A stretch of DNA of 64,000 nucleotides from Aphelidium insulamus. Taxonomy: Eukaryota > Aphelidiomycota > Aphelidea > Aphelidiaceae. Shown piece by piece: positions 1-11,087 of the stretch. The stretch is from positions 186,001 to 250,000 of the forward strand of contig JAZDSV010000014.1 in the NCBI GenBank assembly GCA_036784855.1. Reading direction: 5' to 3'. Every line of letters starts with the position of its first letter. Positions within the stretch are counted from its first letter, which is position 1. Position numbers and translations under genes: made by a program. The notes beneath the pieces are model-generated. The model saw only the letters and a list, made by a program, of their open reading frames with translations, searched no databases and was not told the DNA's origin.

Positions 1-51
1 ATATGTATGTACGCTGAAACACACGGGCGCTAATTGCCAACGCGCACATAG

Positions 52-1176
52 ATGAAATGGCTTCGCGTAGTCGCCCTCTTGGCGCGCTTAATCGCTGTAT
101 TGGCTGCACCGCATCCGCATGGCAGACGTTCTCACCGGGTGTCACCCAAGGCTCATTCATTTGTGCAAGCTCCTCGTAATCATTGGCACCAGGGTGACGG
201 CGGTGCCGACTCACTTTGCGTAACAGCTGTACGGGCGGCCGCTGATTCCATTCCAAACTTGGCGCCTATTTCTCTTATTGGTCGCGGTCGTTACGGTGTG
301 GTGTTGCTGGTGCGGCGAAAACACGAAGGCTCACTGTGCGCGTTAAAAGTACTGCACCTCACGGACGACGAAGTGCTCAAGACGGTCGACGCGGAGATCA
401 ATGCCATCAAATTCAGTAGTACACATCCGTACATAGCGGCACCGACAGAAGTTTACCGGCGTGACGGCATGTGCATGCTGCTGCTCGACTTTAAGCGGCA
501 CGGCGACCTGGACACCATTCTGGCTAGGCGTAGCAGCCCCTTGTGCACAAATGTTGTCCGCCTGTATGCCGCTCAATTGATTCTCGCACTGCAACACATT
601 CATGATGCGGGTTTAGTGCACCGCGATGTGAAGCTTGAAAACATTCTGGTGGGCAGCGATGGGAACGTGGCGTTGGCGGATTTCGGATTGTGTCGAGTGG
701 GCGTGAACAAGGGACAGTTAATTGCTGGAACCCTTTGTGGCAGTCTGGAGTATACAGCTCCAGAGATCATCAACGGGGAGCCATATGGGCATGCCGTTGA
801 CTATTGGTCGCTGGGAGTGGCGCTGTACTACATGATGCGTCATCACTTTCCTCCCAGCTGCCATCTGTACTATCCTGACGGGTTTCCCGGTGACGCGGCC
901 AGTTTGATATCTGCACTGATGACTCGTGACCCTGCCGCAAGGTTTGGTAAAGATTATTCCGAGACTAGGGCACATCCATTTTTTCGCACGATAGTTTGGG
1001 ACGATATCTGTCAACGGGGCTACATACGTGGTGGATTCGTGGACTGTGAGCAAGTGGGTGGCGGAGAGCAGCCGTGTGACCATCACGCAGTTGCGGCACT
1101 GTTCGACACAACTGATGTGGCCGTGTCCATCGGTCAGTTCGCAGGATTCGATTCATTAGTAGATGGAGGTTGTTGA
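52..1176 (+). CDS. Secreted AGC-like Ser/Thr protein kinase (SK1)
   Basis: 374-aa intronless kinase. Residues 1-19 form a signal peptide (MKWLRVVALLARLIAVLAA), followed by about 60 low-complexity residues and a full kinase domain. Visible motifs are the glycine loop GRGRYG, the ATP lysine in ALKVL, HRDVKLEN, DFGLCR and APEII. The LCGS-x-EY-x-APE activation segment is typical of the AGC group (PKA/AKT/RSK-like). All catalytic residues are present, so it is probably active, but the signal peptide predicts action in the secretory pathway or outside the cell. It is the first of three same-strand intact-looking paralogues. Only 51 bp of upstream sequence is visible, so its promoter is cut off. Secretion is inferred from the N terminus alone. 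Confidence 0.85.
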   Translation: MKWLRVVALLARLIAVLAAPHPHGRRSHRVSPKAHSFVQAPRNHWHQGDGGADSLCVTAVRAAADSIPNLAPISLIGRGRYGVVLLVRRKHEGSLCALKVLHLTDDEVLKTVDAEINAIKFSSTHPYIAAPTEVYRRDGMCMLLLDFKRHGDLDTILARRSSPLCTNVVRLYAAQLILALQHIHDAGLVHRDVKLENILVGSDGNVALADFGLCRVGVNKGQLIAGTLCGSLEYTAPEIINGEPYGHAVDYWSLGVALYYMMRHHFPPSCHLYYPDGFPGDAASLISALMTRDPAARFGKDYSETRAHPFFRTIVWDDICQRGYIRGGFVDCEQVGGGEQPCDHHAVAALFDTTDVAVSIGQFAGFDSLVDGGC

Positions 1177-1251
1177 GATATCTGGTCCATCAATTGCGCC
1201 GTTGAGCTATTTATCATTAGCACGATTTTTCCCACCCGAACGATCCATCAG

Positions 1252-1256
1252 CCAAT
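1252..1256. promoter_or_regulatory. CCAAT box upstream of SK2
   Basis: CCAATCA about 100 bp before the SK2 ATG at 1353. The same heptamer recurs before many secreted-protein genes here. Confidence 0.4.
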
Positions 1257-1352
1257 CAACAACAATCCGCGCGATCCGATCTTCTGCATCGAAGCTGCAC
1301 TGATAGCCAATGCATCGCGCTGCAACTCACAATCTCCACTCACTCTTTCATC

Positions 1353-2552
1353 ATGCGAAACCTTCTAGCCGCATTTGTTGTACTGGTTCACATGCATATT
1401 ATATTAGGCTCTCCGCTGTGGCGTAAACTGTTTCACCGCGGAGGACAACCAGCACACAACGTGCGTTTGACATTGTTGTATTTAGCATACCTCTAATGAA
1501 AGCAGCGCGATCAGAGAAACGAAAATGAATGCGAAGATGCGGTCGTTCTCGAATTACTACAGTTGCTTGCGCCAAGTGGAATAGAAGGCGCCATCATGGA
1601 CTCGACACTATATCTTTCTGACATAAAAGTACTTGACTGGCTACAGAAAGGTTCTTTTGGCACAATGTACCGCGTCCAATATAATGACCCGGAGAGTTAC
1701 TACGATGAGGAGCTGGCAATGAAAGTGATCACGGCACAATCGGTGAAGAAAATCCAGCAGGAGCTATCTTGCTTAAAGCTGGAGCCCCATCCTTCAATCG
1801 TTCGGTTTCGAGGTGCCTTCCCCATCCCGTCGACAGAAACAACATGCATCATAATGGACTTTTACCCGGGTGGTGATTTGTCCGCGTTACATCAGAAGCG
1901 ATTCCTTACTGATAGACAAATCGTGCTCTATGCGGCCCAGATAGCCCAAGGCATAGAGCATTTGCACCAGCACGGTATCGCCCATCGAGACATTAAACCT
2001 GAGAATATTCTAATCAGGGCGGATGGATATGCAGTGATTACTGATATGGACAACTGTAAGGTGGGCATTCGCCAGAATAGCATGATGACAACATACTGCG
2101 GAACGGCGGATTACATGGCGCCAGAGGTTCATTCAGGAGATCCCTATGATCGCAGTGTGGACTGGTGGTCGCTTGGCGTTACGGTCTACGTGATGGTCAT
2201 GCGTGATTATCCGTTTGCCGTGGACGAGGAGAACGTAGACAAGCGCGTCATCCGCGATAATGTCGTCAATCGCAATTTCAAACACAGATGGCCGATAAAA
2301 GAGGTTTCGCGGGATATCCGCAATTTCATTGGAGCTCTGTTGCTTACAGACAGACAATCACGTTTGGGTGCCCGAGACGATGCTGATGTCATATCGCATG
2401 CAATGTTTGCAGGTCTACAGTGGGACAAACTTCTTCAGCGTCAAATTCCAATGGGGTTTACCCCTGAGCGATATTGCGGTAATACGCTTGAGGATAAAGA
2501 CCGCAAAATGTTTAAGGGATTCGGTTTCTCCACCTTGAAGCCCAGGAAATAA
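1353..2552 (+). CDS. Secreted AGC-like kinase with DMD in place of DFG (SK2)
   Basis: Two exons, 1353..1460 and 1506..2552, separated by a 45-nt phase-0 intron that contains an in-frame stop; the spliced product is 384 aa. Exon 1 is exactly 36 codons and encodes a signal peptide (MRNLLAAFVVLVHMHIILGS). The kinase domain shows a modified glycine loop (QKGSFG), lysine in AMKVI, HRDIKPEN, CGTADYMAPEV and an AGC-style C-terminal WDKLLQRQIPMGF segment. The metal-binding DFG is replaced by DMD, keeping the first Asp but losing the Gly, so activity may be altered. The start was chosen because it adds a signal peptide and the intron boundaries preserve frame. Starting within exon 2 would leave the kinase without a leader. 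Confidence 0.82.
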
Positions 2553-2725
2553 TTATAATAAAGTTTTCATGCAGAACAAAGGAGCCAAAGTTGAGGAGCC
2601 AAACCAGCTTGACCAGCTTCCAATACTAGCGTAATAAATGCAAGAAAATTACTGCCGTCAGCTTTCTAAGATTCTTACACAGATATTCCGCACATTCTCT
2701 TGGTCGGTCTCGATCCACGACAGAA

Positions 2726-3931
2726 ATGCGATTCTGTCTGCTCGTGGCGCTCGTGTTCTGCAGTGCACTTTATGGACGGGCAGCACCTCAAGGGCGCGAG
2801 GCGCTGCTAGAATGCACCGCGAGCCTCGGCACTGCATCACCCCGTCACAAGGAGCCTACTGCACCACAAGAGGAAATATGCGACGAGGATGAGCATGCGA
2901 CGGGTCATGTGGCTCGAGGCGAAAACGATTGCGATGATTATGGGCTAGATGGGCACTTGTCCGCCGACAAGAGTGCAAACGATAAATGCCATTCAGAACT
3001 TTCAGACTTGGAACCGGTATCACTACTGCGTCGCGGTGGCTTTGGCGCGGTGTACTTGGTGCGAGATGAACGAGACGCCTACAAGCGTCTACTGGCCCTC
3101 AAGTTGATGCATCTTAACGACGAGGTGGCGCTCAGCACCGCGCGTAACGAGATGAATGCCGTTAAAATCGACCCGCATCCGTTTATTCTAGCACCATTAA
3201 GGGCATTTTGCAGCAGCAGCAAGTCGGCCCTGTTATTGAACTTCAAATGCTACGGAGACCTTTACGACGTGGTTGAAAAGCGTGGCGTGCTCAGCGAAGA
3301 ATTCGTTCGCAAATGTGCCGCCCAGCTCATCCTGGCCATTGATCACATTCACGACGCCAGTATCATACACCGCGACATCAAACTGGAGAATGTTCTCATT
3401 GGTGATGACGGTTACGTTGTGCTGGCGGACTTTGGATTGTCAAAAGCTGGCGTAAATCGTGGCGAGCTAGTCCGCGGTACACTGTGTGGAAGCCAGAGCT
3501 ATATTGCTCCAGAGATGATGGCCAGAAGGTGCTATGGTCACATGGTGGACTTTTGGTCGCTGGGCGTTACGATATACACCATGCTGCAAGGTGGCTATCC
3601 AATTTACGACCAGAAGGATTTTCTTGATTTTGTGCGCCCTCAGATCAACTTTCCGCGCTACATATCATCGCGTGCCAAGTTGCTGATAGGAGACCTACTT
3701 CATCCAAATGCCGCTGAAAGATTCGGGTCGAACAGAGATACCATGCGACACCATCCATTCTTTAATGGGCTGGACTGGGAGGAATTGGCGCGACGCGAAA
3801 CCCCCATCGCGCTGCACTACGATCTTGGTGAATTCCATGGTAAATTGCTGAGCGATCAAGAGGCCGCCAATTTGCGGCAACAACTCAATGTGCTGGCTGC
3901 TGAGCATCGGAATGGTTTTCGGCCCTTCTAA
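2726..3931 (+). CDS. Secreted AGC-like Ser/Thr kinase (SK3)
   Basis: 401-aa intronless paralogue of SK1. The signal peptide is MRFCLLVALVFCSALYGRAA, followed by an acidic linker to about residue 90. The kinase domain has glycine loop RRGGFGAV, ALKLM lysine, HRDIKLENVL, DFGLSK, LCGSQSYIAPEM, and an AGC tail region (HPFFNGLDWEEL). All catalytic residues are present. It lies 173 bp after SK2 on the same strand. A polyadenylation-like AATAAA sits about 40 bp after the stop. Predicted to be secreted or secretory-pathway resident; substrates unknown. Confidence 0.85.
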   Translation: MRFCLLVALVFCSALYGRAAPQGREALLECTASLGTASPRHKEPTAPQEEICDEDEHATGHVARGENDCDDYGLDGHLSADKSANDKCHSELSDLEPVSLLRRGGFGAVYLVRDERDAYKRLLALKLMHLNDEVALSTARNEMNAVKIDPHPFILAPLRAFCSSSKSALLLNFKCYGDLYDVVEKRGVLSEEFVRKCAAQLILAIDHIHDASIIHRDIKLENVLIGDDGYVVLADFGLSKAGVNRGELVRGTLCGSQSYIAPEMMARRCYGHMVDFWSLGVTIYTMLQGGYPIYDQKDFLDFVRPQINFPRYISSRAKLLIGDLLHPNAAERFGSNRDTMRHHPFFNGLDWEELARRETPIALHYDLGEFHGKLLSDQEAANLRQQLNVLAAEHRNGFRPF

Positions 3932-4081
3932 GCATGCCACTCATACTTTCTTAAAGTATGTAAGGTAAACTGAAATAAAAACTTAAACCGGGACAAAAAA
4001 ACTGTTACTGGTTAGGGAAAATGAAGTCTGCTACATACGCTTGAATATGTCGTAACCAGGGGGTCACATCACTAATGGCGG

Positions 4082-4086
4082 ATTGG
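4082..4086. promoter_or_regulatory. ATTGG (CCAAT) box upstream of SK4
   Basis: GGATTGG about 50 bp before the SK4 ATG. Confidence 0.35.
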
Positions 4087-4134
4087 ATATCCCCCACCCC
4101 TGAAACAATCGTTTTTTCTTAATTTTTTTGCGCA

Positions 4135-5391
4135 ATGAGATTTTCGCCGGCCATTCTCGTACCTCTGCTGGCACCTATTGCCGCCACCTCTCCAGTCAAT
4201 TTGGATTCCAATGGGAAGATTCGAGATGATAGCTTGACAGAAGTATGTTACTGGGAAGGTCATAATGAGACTGATCCAACGGCAGGAAAATACTTTTGAA
4301 CGCGAGATGAAAACCCTGGAGACGGAAATCGACGCGCTTGCTAGGAACCTTGACAAAATTGCACTCGGCTCGCAGTTGTCAAATGCACAACGAGCGGAAA
4401 CTGCACCTGCGCAGGATGTGTTCATCGTGCGCGAGTCTCTAAACATTGATGACGAGTTTGGAGCGTCGATTACAAATCCGAATGATTTCCAGCGCAGGTG
4501 TCGTTTGCACAAGGGTGAGTTCGGGAGCATCGATCTAGTTGCATGCAATGGCCGCAATTATGTCATGAAAAGTATCTACAACAAAGGTGGCCTGGACGCG
4601 CAGAAAGCCCAGAATGCAGAACTATCCGCGCTGAAGAATCTGACACCTCATCCGTTTTTATCTGCTGCAAAGTGTGCCTTCGTTTACCCCAAGGATACTG
4701 TTCACCTAGTCATGGATTACAGACAAGCTGGAGATTTGATTACGCTACTGATCAACCGAAGGAATTCTTTCCCGATGGATACGGCGATGTTCTACGCGGC
4801 GCAGCTAGTATCGGCCTTGCAGCACATGCACAATTCCAACTTTGTCCACCGGGATGTCAAGCCGGATAACATGTTGCTACTTTCCATGGATATATAGCGC
4901 TGGGAGACTTTGGTTTTTGCAAGCAAGTCGAGTCCAAAGATGATACCCATCTTACAACTACATGTGGCACCGTTCCATATTGTGCTCCCGAGTTGCTTTT
5001 GCGAACGCCATACGGCCGCTCGGTGGACTGTTGGTCGTTGGGTGTTAGCGTGTATGGCATGACAACTTTGGGATTCCCATTTGACGCGCAAGAGGATCCG
5101 AATTCGGCAGCCGGGCGACGACTTCTGACCAGTCGGATTACGAGCGGCATGCGTCACGAATATCCCAAGAATTTTCTACCGGAAATAAGAAACTTGATAG
5201 ACGGACTGTTGAATCGAGACGTTGAAGGGAGATTGAGCTTCTTTGATAAGATTCGTCGTCACGCCGCATTTGCCAGCATTGACTGGGAAAAGTTGGAGCG
5301 GCAGGAGCTGGAGGCGCCTTGGATTCCGGCATCTGAGTCCGTAAACGTTGCCGAATCGCCAACTGGCTACTTGAAAGACTTTGATTCCTAG
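4135..5391 (+). CDS. Secreted AGC-like kinase, frameshifted (SK4)
   Basis: Exon 1 4135..4242 (36 codons, signal peptide MRFSPAILVPLLAPIAATS), a 43-nt phase-0 intron 4243..4285, then 4286..5391. Glycine loop HKGEFG, YVMKSI lysine, HRDVKPDNMLL, then, in another frame, GYIALGDFGFCK, CGTVPYCAPEL and the AGC tail IDWEKLERQELEAPW. The frame breaks at about 4880-4889, just after the catalytic loop; adding one base restores a 404-aa reading frame. The break is next to a TTT run, so a sequencing indel is as likely as a pseudogene. Exon 1 has the same length and phase as that of SK2. Confidence 0.75.
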
Positions 5392-5642
5392 AACCCAAAC
5401 GTCATCGAATAGATCAAATATTTAGTCCTTTGGCAATTCCCTTGATGTACATACAACGCACCCTGTACTAAGTACATATTTGTTTGCTCACGCTGAGACC
5501 ATAATGTGTTCCACGACGTGGCATAACACTAGTGCAAAGCCTTGAACCCGCAGAGTCTGACTGCAATTGAGTTGACTAATATCCAACACCAAAGCTACAT
5601 CGGTCAATCAACTTCTGCGGAAATTCGCATTCAGTATTTCCC

Positions 5643-8600
5643 ATGACGGCCGTCGCGCCCCCGAAAAAGGTTTGCGCGCCATTTTCGCCGCGGTGCATTG
5701 CGGTACACACATGAAAATGGCTGACACCCCGCGTAGACCGCCAAGCGCGATGCCCTGATCGACATTGAGGCCCGCATGCAGGGCTACTGGGAGTTGGAGC
5801 GCGTGTTCGAGGTGGACGCGCCGCCCGCCGACTCCCCGGACCGCTCCCAGCCCAAATACATGGTGTCGTTCCCGTTTCCGTACATGAACGGGCGCTTGCA
5901 TCTGGGGCACTCGTTCTCGCTGAGCAAGTGTGAGTTTGCCGCCGGCTATGAGCGTCTGAAGGGCAAGCGCGTCCTGTTCCCGTTTGGCTTCCATTGCACT
6001 GGCATGCCCATCAAGGTATGTCTACCACTTGTATATAATTTTAAGTAAGTCTATATATACTTATCATTGCAGGCATGCGCGGACAAACTTCGCCGTGAGA
6101 TCGAGCTGTACGGCAATCCACCCGTGTTCCCGTCGGATGGGTCTGCGGACGTTGAAGTGGAAGAGGTTGAGGAGGCCAATGGCGGTCATGCACCAGCAAC
6201 AGCAACAGCAACCTCGACCATCAAGAAGAAGGGCAAGGTGGTGGCCAAGAGCACCGGCAAAAAGTATCAGTGGCAGATAATGGAGAGCATGGGCGTCGAT
6301 CCTGCCGACATTGCCAACTTTGCAGACCCGCGCTACTGGCTGGTGTACTTTCCTCCCCGCGCTCAGGTGTGTTCATTGTATCTTATTCCACTATTCAAAT
6401 ATCTCCATTAAATAACATCATTTGTAGGCCGACTTGAAGCGCCTGGGCGTGAAGGTGGACTGGCGGCGCTCATTCATCACCACGGACGTTAATCCGTACT
6501 TTGACTCGTTTGTGCGATGGCAGTTCCGCCGCCTCAAGGCCGCCGACAAGATCAAGTTTGGCAAGCGGTACACCATCTACTCGCCGCTGGATGCGCAGCC
6601 GTGCATGGATCACGACCGGCAGACGGGCGAGGGTGTGGCGCCGCAAGAGTACACGCTGATCAAGCTGGAGCTGCAGCGGCCGTACCCTCCGTGCCTGCAG
6701 TCGCTTAACGGCGCAGATGGGCTGAAGGTCTATTTGACGGCCGCTACACTCCGTCCAGAGACGATGTACGGCCAGACCAATTGTTTTGTGGGGCCCGCGC
6801 TGCAGTACGGTGCCTACCGCGTATCCGACACCGAGGTGTTTGTGTGCACCGAGCGGTCGGCGCTTAACCTGGCCTACCAGGGCTACACTGCGCCAGGAAA
6901 GCAACTTGGCCAGACGGACAAGATGGCCGAGATCACTGGGCGTGAGCTGGTTGGCTGTAAGGTGAAGGCGCCGCTCTCCGCCTACCCATCCGTCTACGTT
7001 TTGCCCATGGATAGTGTGCTCGCCACCAAGGTGCGCTCATCATAAATACTTGCATTTAAATAGCTAACCGGAAATTCTTAGGGAACGGGCGTGGTTACGT
7101 CGGTACCGAGTGATTCTCCGGATGACTATGCCACACTGATGGACTTGAAGAAAAAGACGGCCTACTACCAGATCCAGGATGAGTGGGTGCAGCCATTCGA
7201 CCCGCTGCCCATCATCGACACGCCCACCTACGGCAACATGGCCGCGGTGACGGTGTGCCATGAAATGAAGATCAACTCGCCCAAAGACCGCAAACAACTC
7301 GACCTGGCCAAGGAGAAGGTGTACAAGGAGGGTTTCTACAGCGGCACCTTGATCGTGGGCGATTTCGCGGGCACCTCTGTGCAGGACGCCAAGCCGCTGA
7401 TCAGGCAGCAAATGATTGCCAGCGGTCAGGCGTGTCCCTACTGGGAGCCTGAGGGTCTGGTGATGTCGCGATCTGGCGACGAATGCGTCGTCTGTTTGAC
7501 TGACCAGTGGTACTTGAACTATGGCGAGGAGTCCTGGAAGGCGGACGCTTTCCGGTATGTATAAGGTGTGTGGGCGTGTGTGCAATGATTGCATTCAACT
7601 TTAGTGCACTGGACCGCATGAAATTGTACCACGACGAAGTGCGCAACTCGTTTGTCAAGTGCTTGGAGTGGCTGCGTGAGTGGGCCTGCTCGCGCTCATT
7701 TGGTCTCGGCTCCAGACTGCCGTGGGACGACCAGTGGCTAATTGAGTCACTGTCGGACTCGACCATCTACATGGCATACTACACGGTGTCACACTTTTTG
7801 CAGAGTTCGTAGGGACAGTAATTTTGATCAAGGTTTAATATATGTGCAGGCTCCCTGGACGGGTCGGTGGCGGGACTGGCGCATATTGACGCCAAACACC
7901 TCACGGACCAGGTGTGGGACTTTATCTTCACCGAGACAGCGCCGATGCCAAGCGACTCGCCGATTGCGCCAGAGACGCTGAAGCGCGTCCGCGACGAGTT
8001 CACCTACTTTTACCCGCTGGACCTGCGCGTGTCTGGCAAGGACCTGGTGAACAATCATCTCACATTCTTCATCTACAACCACATCGCTCTGTTTGGCGAG
8101 GACAAGTGGCCGCTCGGGATCCGCGCCAATGGCCACCTGCTGATCAATAGCGAGAAGATGTCCAAGAGCACCGGGAACTTTCTCACACTCAGCGAATCCA
8201 TCGACCAGTTCTCGGCGGACGGTACGCGGTTCGCACTGGCCGAGGCAGGTGACGGCGTGGAGGACGCCAATTTTGAATCCGACATTGCCAACAGCGCCAT
8301 TCTGCGTCTGTTCACGCTCAAGGAATGGATGGAGGAAACTATGGCCGATGCCAAGGCGGGCAAATTGCGCCAAGACACCGCTGACACATTCAACGATCTG
8401 GCCTTCCTCAACGACATCAACAATTTGATCCGCCTGGCTGACGGGGCGTATGCAGGGCAAGTGAATGTATCAAAGTATCAAACTAACCCCAACACAGAAT
8501 GCTCTACTATGAGGCGGTCAAGTACGCCTTCCACGAGCTGGTCAACGCCAAAGATCGCTACGTGTTTGTGTGCAGCACCACCGCGGTGCCCATGAAACGT

Positions 8601-9384
8601 GCAGTGGTGGAGCGATACATTCGCGTGCAAGCCTTGATGATGGCGCCAATCGTGCCGCACTTTTCCGAATATGTGTGGCGCGACGTGCTTGGCAATGTGA
8701 GTATCGTATACAACACTGTGTAGATTATAACACATGCCTTTTGCTGATCATTGTGTAGAATGACTCTGTGATGCGCGCACTGTGGCCCGCCGTCGAGAGT
8801 GAGGACCGCGCTGTACTGGAGGCCAAGAACTATGTGGACCGCGTACGTCGCGAGGCCGGTCTGGGACTCATCAACGAGACGCAGCCCAAGAAGAAGAAGA
8901 GCGGCAGCAAACCCGCTACACCTGCCGACAATAGCACGCCACCCGCGCCGAAGACAATGCACGTCTACATTGCCAGTGAGTTCCCGCCGTGGCAGTCCGC
9001 CGCCATCACACTCCTGCGGTCCGTCTATGACGCGACCACCGGTTCGTTCCCGGACTTCAAGGTCATCAGCCAGCTGGTGGCCAAGGACGCGGACATGAAA
9101 CCCCACATGAAGCAGAAGAAACTGATGCCGTCATGCGGGAGATCATGGACGCGGTGCTGGCGCGCGGCCCGGCAGCGTTTGACCGCACGTTGCAGTTCAG
9201 TGAGCGCCAGGTGCTGGAGACGAATGCAGAGCTGTTGCGCCTATGCTTGGGCATGGAGAAAATTGTCATTAAGGATGCCGCGCAGGCAATTGACTCTGAA
9301 GCTGCTACTGCCACTGACAAACTGAAACGGGTTGCAGACTTGGCCGAACCTGGCGTGCCGTCCTTTTACTTTGCCGCCGAGTAG
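5643..9384 (+). CDS. LARS1: Cytosolic leucyl-tRNA synthetase
   Basis: Charges tRNA-Leu in the cytosol. Nine exons: 5643..5669, 5737..6015, 6073..6366, 6428..7030, 7082..7554, 7605..7804, 7850..8447, 8498..8696, 8759..9384. All introns are GT-AG, 45-67 nt, and phases agree. About 1099 aa, slightly shorter at the C terminus than animal LARS1 (about 1176). The HIGH-type motif is HLGH after [10 protein letters not shown], and the KMSKS-type motif is KMSKS in exon 7 ([10 protein letters not shown]). The first exon is only nine codons; it was chosen because the next exon has an upstream in-frame stop and begins after an AG. The frame breaks at about 9127-9132; one inserted base restores it. An essential gene is unlikely to be truly broken, so this is probably a sequence error. 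Confidence 0.95.
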
Positions 9385-9447
9385 AGCGTCAAGTGTAGAC
9401 CTATCAACTAAAAGATTATATCCAGTGAAATAAGTGTGATGCTTGTA

Positions 9448-10623
9448 TTATGAAAGTAGTTCCTCAAATAGTCCCACATCCATGTCGGGAGCTGTTGACA
9501 ATGGCGGTTTCCACGGAGCTCCCAGTTCTTGACGCTCCAGTTTTGTCCAGTCAATATTCTCTAAGAAACGGTGGCTCTTTATATTGTTCACGAAAGCCAG
9601 TCTTGCTGCAACGTTTCGACTGAGCAGACCATTCATAAAGTCGATAGCTTCCGGCGAGATGCCTGTTCTGCACGGTTTTGGACGCTTGAAAAGTATATTT
9701 GAGCGCGTAACGCTAATGGTGCCATCCTCATTGCTAAAAGGAAGATCGGCGTGAAGCAAAGCGTATAAAACGACGCCAAGCGCCCACCAGTCAACAGCAT
9801 TGCCGTACGGTACCAGTCGAGCATTCAGCATATCTGGCGCCAGATCATCATCAGAGCCGCAGAGTTCTTGCAACACAAACACCTTTGGGAACGCCGTTTG
9901 TGCAACAGCCAAAGTCGGCCAATGTCACGTAACCATTTTGGTCCAGCAAGATATTTTCCGGCTTTACATCGCGATGTATGAATCCTAGGTTGTGTAGGTA
10001 ATCCAGTGCTAGCACAAGTTGTGCGATGATAAATCTCGCTTCATTTTCGGAGAACGCGTGGGCAGTCTCTCCAAATATCGCATCCCACAAGTCTCCGCCG
10101 CTCCTGTATTCCATCACCAGGTGGCAGGTGTCGGGAAAATCAAATGCCATCCGGGCGTTGCTCAAGAATGCGTTGGGAGGCAATTGAGTGGCCAGAATTT
10201 CCGCCTCTAGTGCTTTACTATGTTGACCGCTTATTCCTTTCTTCATTGTTTTGATGGCATAAACGCGGTCCTCAAGCTTGAGGCACTTCACTGTTCCAAA
10301 CGCACCTTCACCTATTGCAGTCCCCTGCTCCAGCTGATGAAGAACATCTGAAGCAGATACAAGAGCCGGGGGAGTGAACCCAGCCTGTTGATCTATTTCA
10401 AGCCGCGTATCTTGAGCATACGTTAATGATGGGTTTGACATTTGAAGTCCTTTGGGGGACGGCAGAGTCTATGTCACCACATTAGCTATTGTAACTAGGT
10501 ACATGAGACAACACAATTTACCGCATCATCACGAGGTAAACGATGCTTTAACAAGCCGGCAGGAGCAGCAGAAGCCTGTAACGTCAAAAAGCATAGCCAC
10601 GCCAGTTGCCACCCCAATTTCAT
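9448..10623 (-). CDS. Secreted AGC-like kinase, frameshifted (SK5)
   Basis: Minus-strand exons 10623..10522 and 10468..9448 with a 53-nt phase-0 intron. Exon 1 gives signal peptide [20 protein letters not shown]. The kinase domain has glycine loop [13 protein letters not shown] lysine, [11 protein letters not shown] and ADFGCC. The frame breaks near 9862-9866, just before the LCGS activation segment; restoring a CT dinucleotide joins it to DLAPDM...[13 protein letters not shown] and the AGC tail [15 protein letters not shown], giving 374 aa. The APE motif reads APD, so even a repaired protein may be less active. It faces LARS1 tail to tail with a 63-bp gap. Confidence 0.75.
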
Positions 10624-11087
10624 ATTGATCTTTTTGCAGTTACGAGCAGCCGGTAATCGCGAGATGCGCGAGATGTGCACGTGCGCGATCAATGCATCCT
10701 TGATCCAAGCGATCTTATTGGTCGCCTACAAAGACGGCATCTCATTGGATACCACGCGCGGCATCAAAATCAAATCAGTCACACTTCAACGAATAACAGC
10801 AGTAAATATTCCAAACACTGCTATGTACGTCGGCCTTGGTTATCAGTGTGTGAGTGAGTGTATATAACACGCCTATAACAGGCCTAAGTGTATATAACAC
10901 GCACGCTTGCTAAAACGTTCCACATGCATCCATGCAGCACATGTCAAATACAATACTTTCCACTCTGTTTTCGTGATGCCTACCGTTGTGCAAGGAAGCG
11001 AACGAAGCAGGATAACTCTATAGTTTAAATCAAGTGAAGTTTTTACACTGAACTGATCAGCGTCATCCTCGGATCACGATCGCGCGC
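10624..11087. other. Divergent intergenic region
   Basis: 464 bp between the starts of SK5 and the coiled-coil gene. It holds a CCAAT box and two copies of GTGTATATAACACGC about 30 bp apart near 10857 and 10889. I see no gene in it. Confidence 0.5.
10717..10721. promoter_or_regulatory. CCAAT/ATTGG box upstream of SK5
   Basis: ATTGG on the plus strand, about 95 bp before the minus-strand SK5 ATG. Confidence 0.3.

Noticed and set aside
7828-8460. 210-codon minus-strand frame
   Set aside because: Antisense to LARS1 exon 7.
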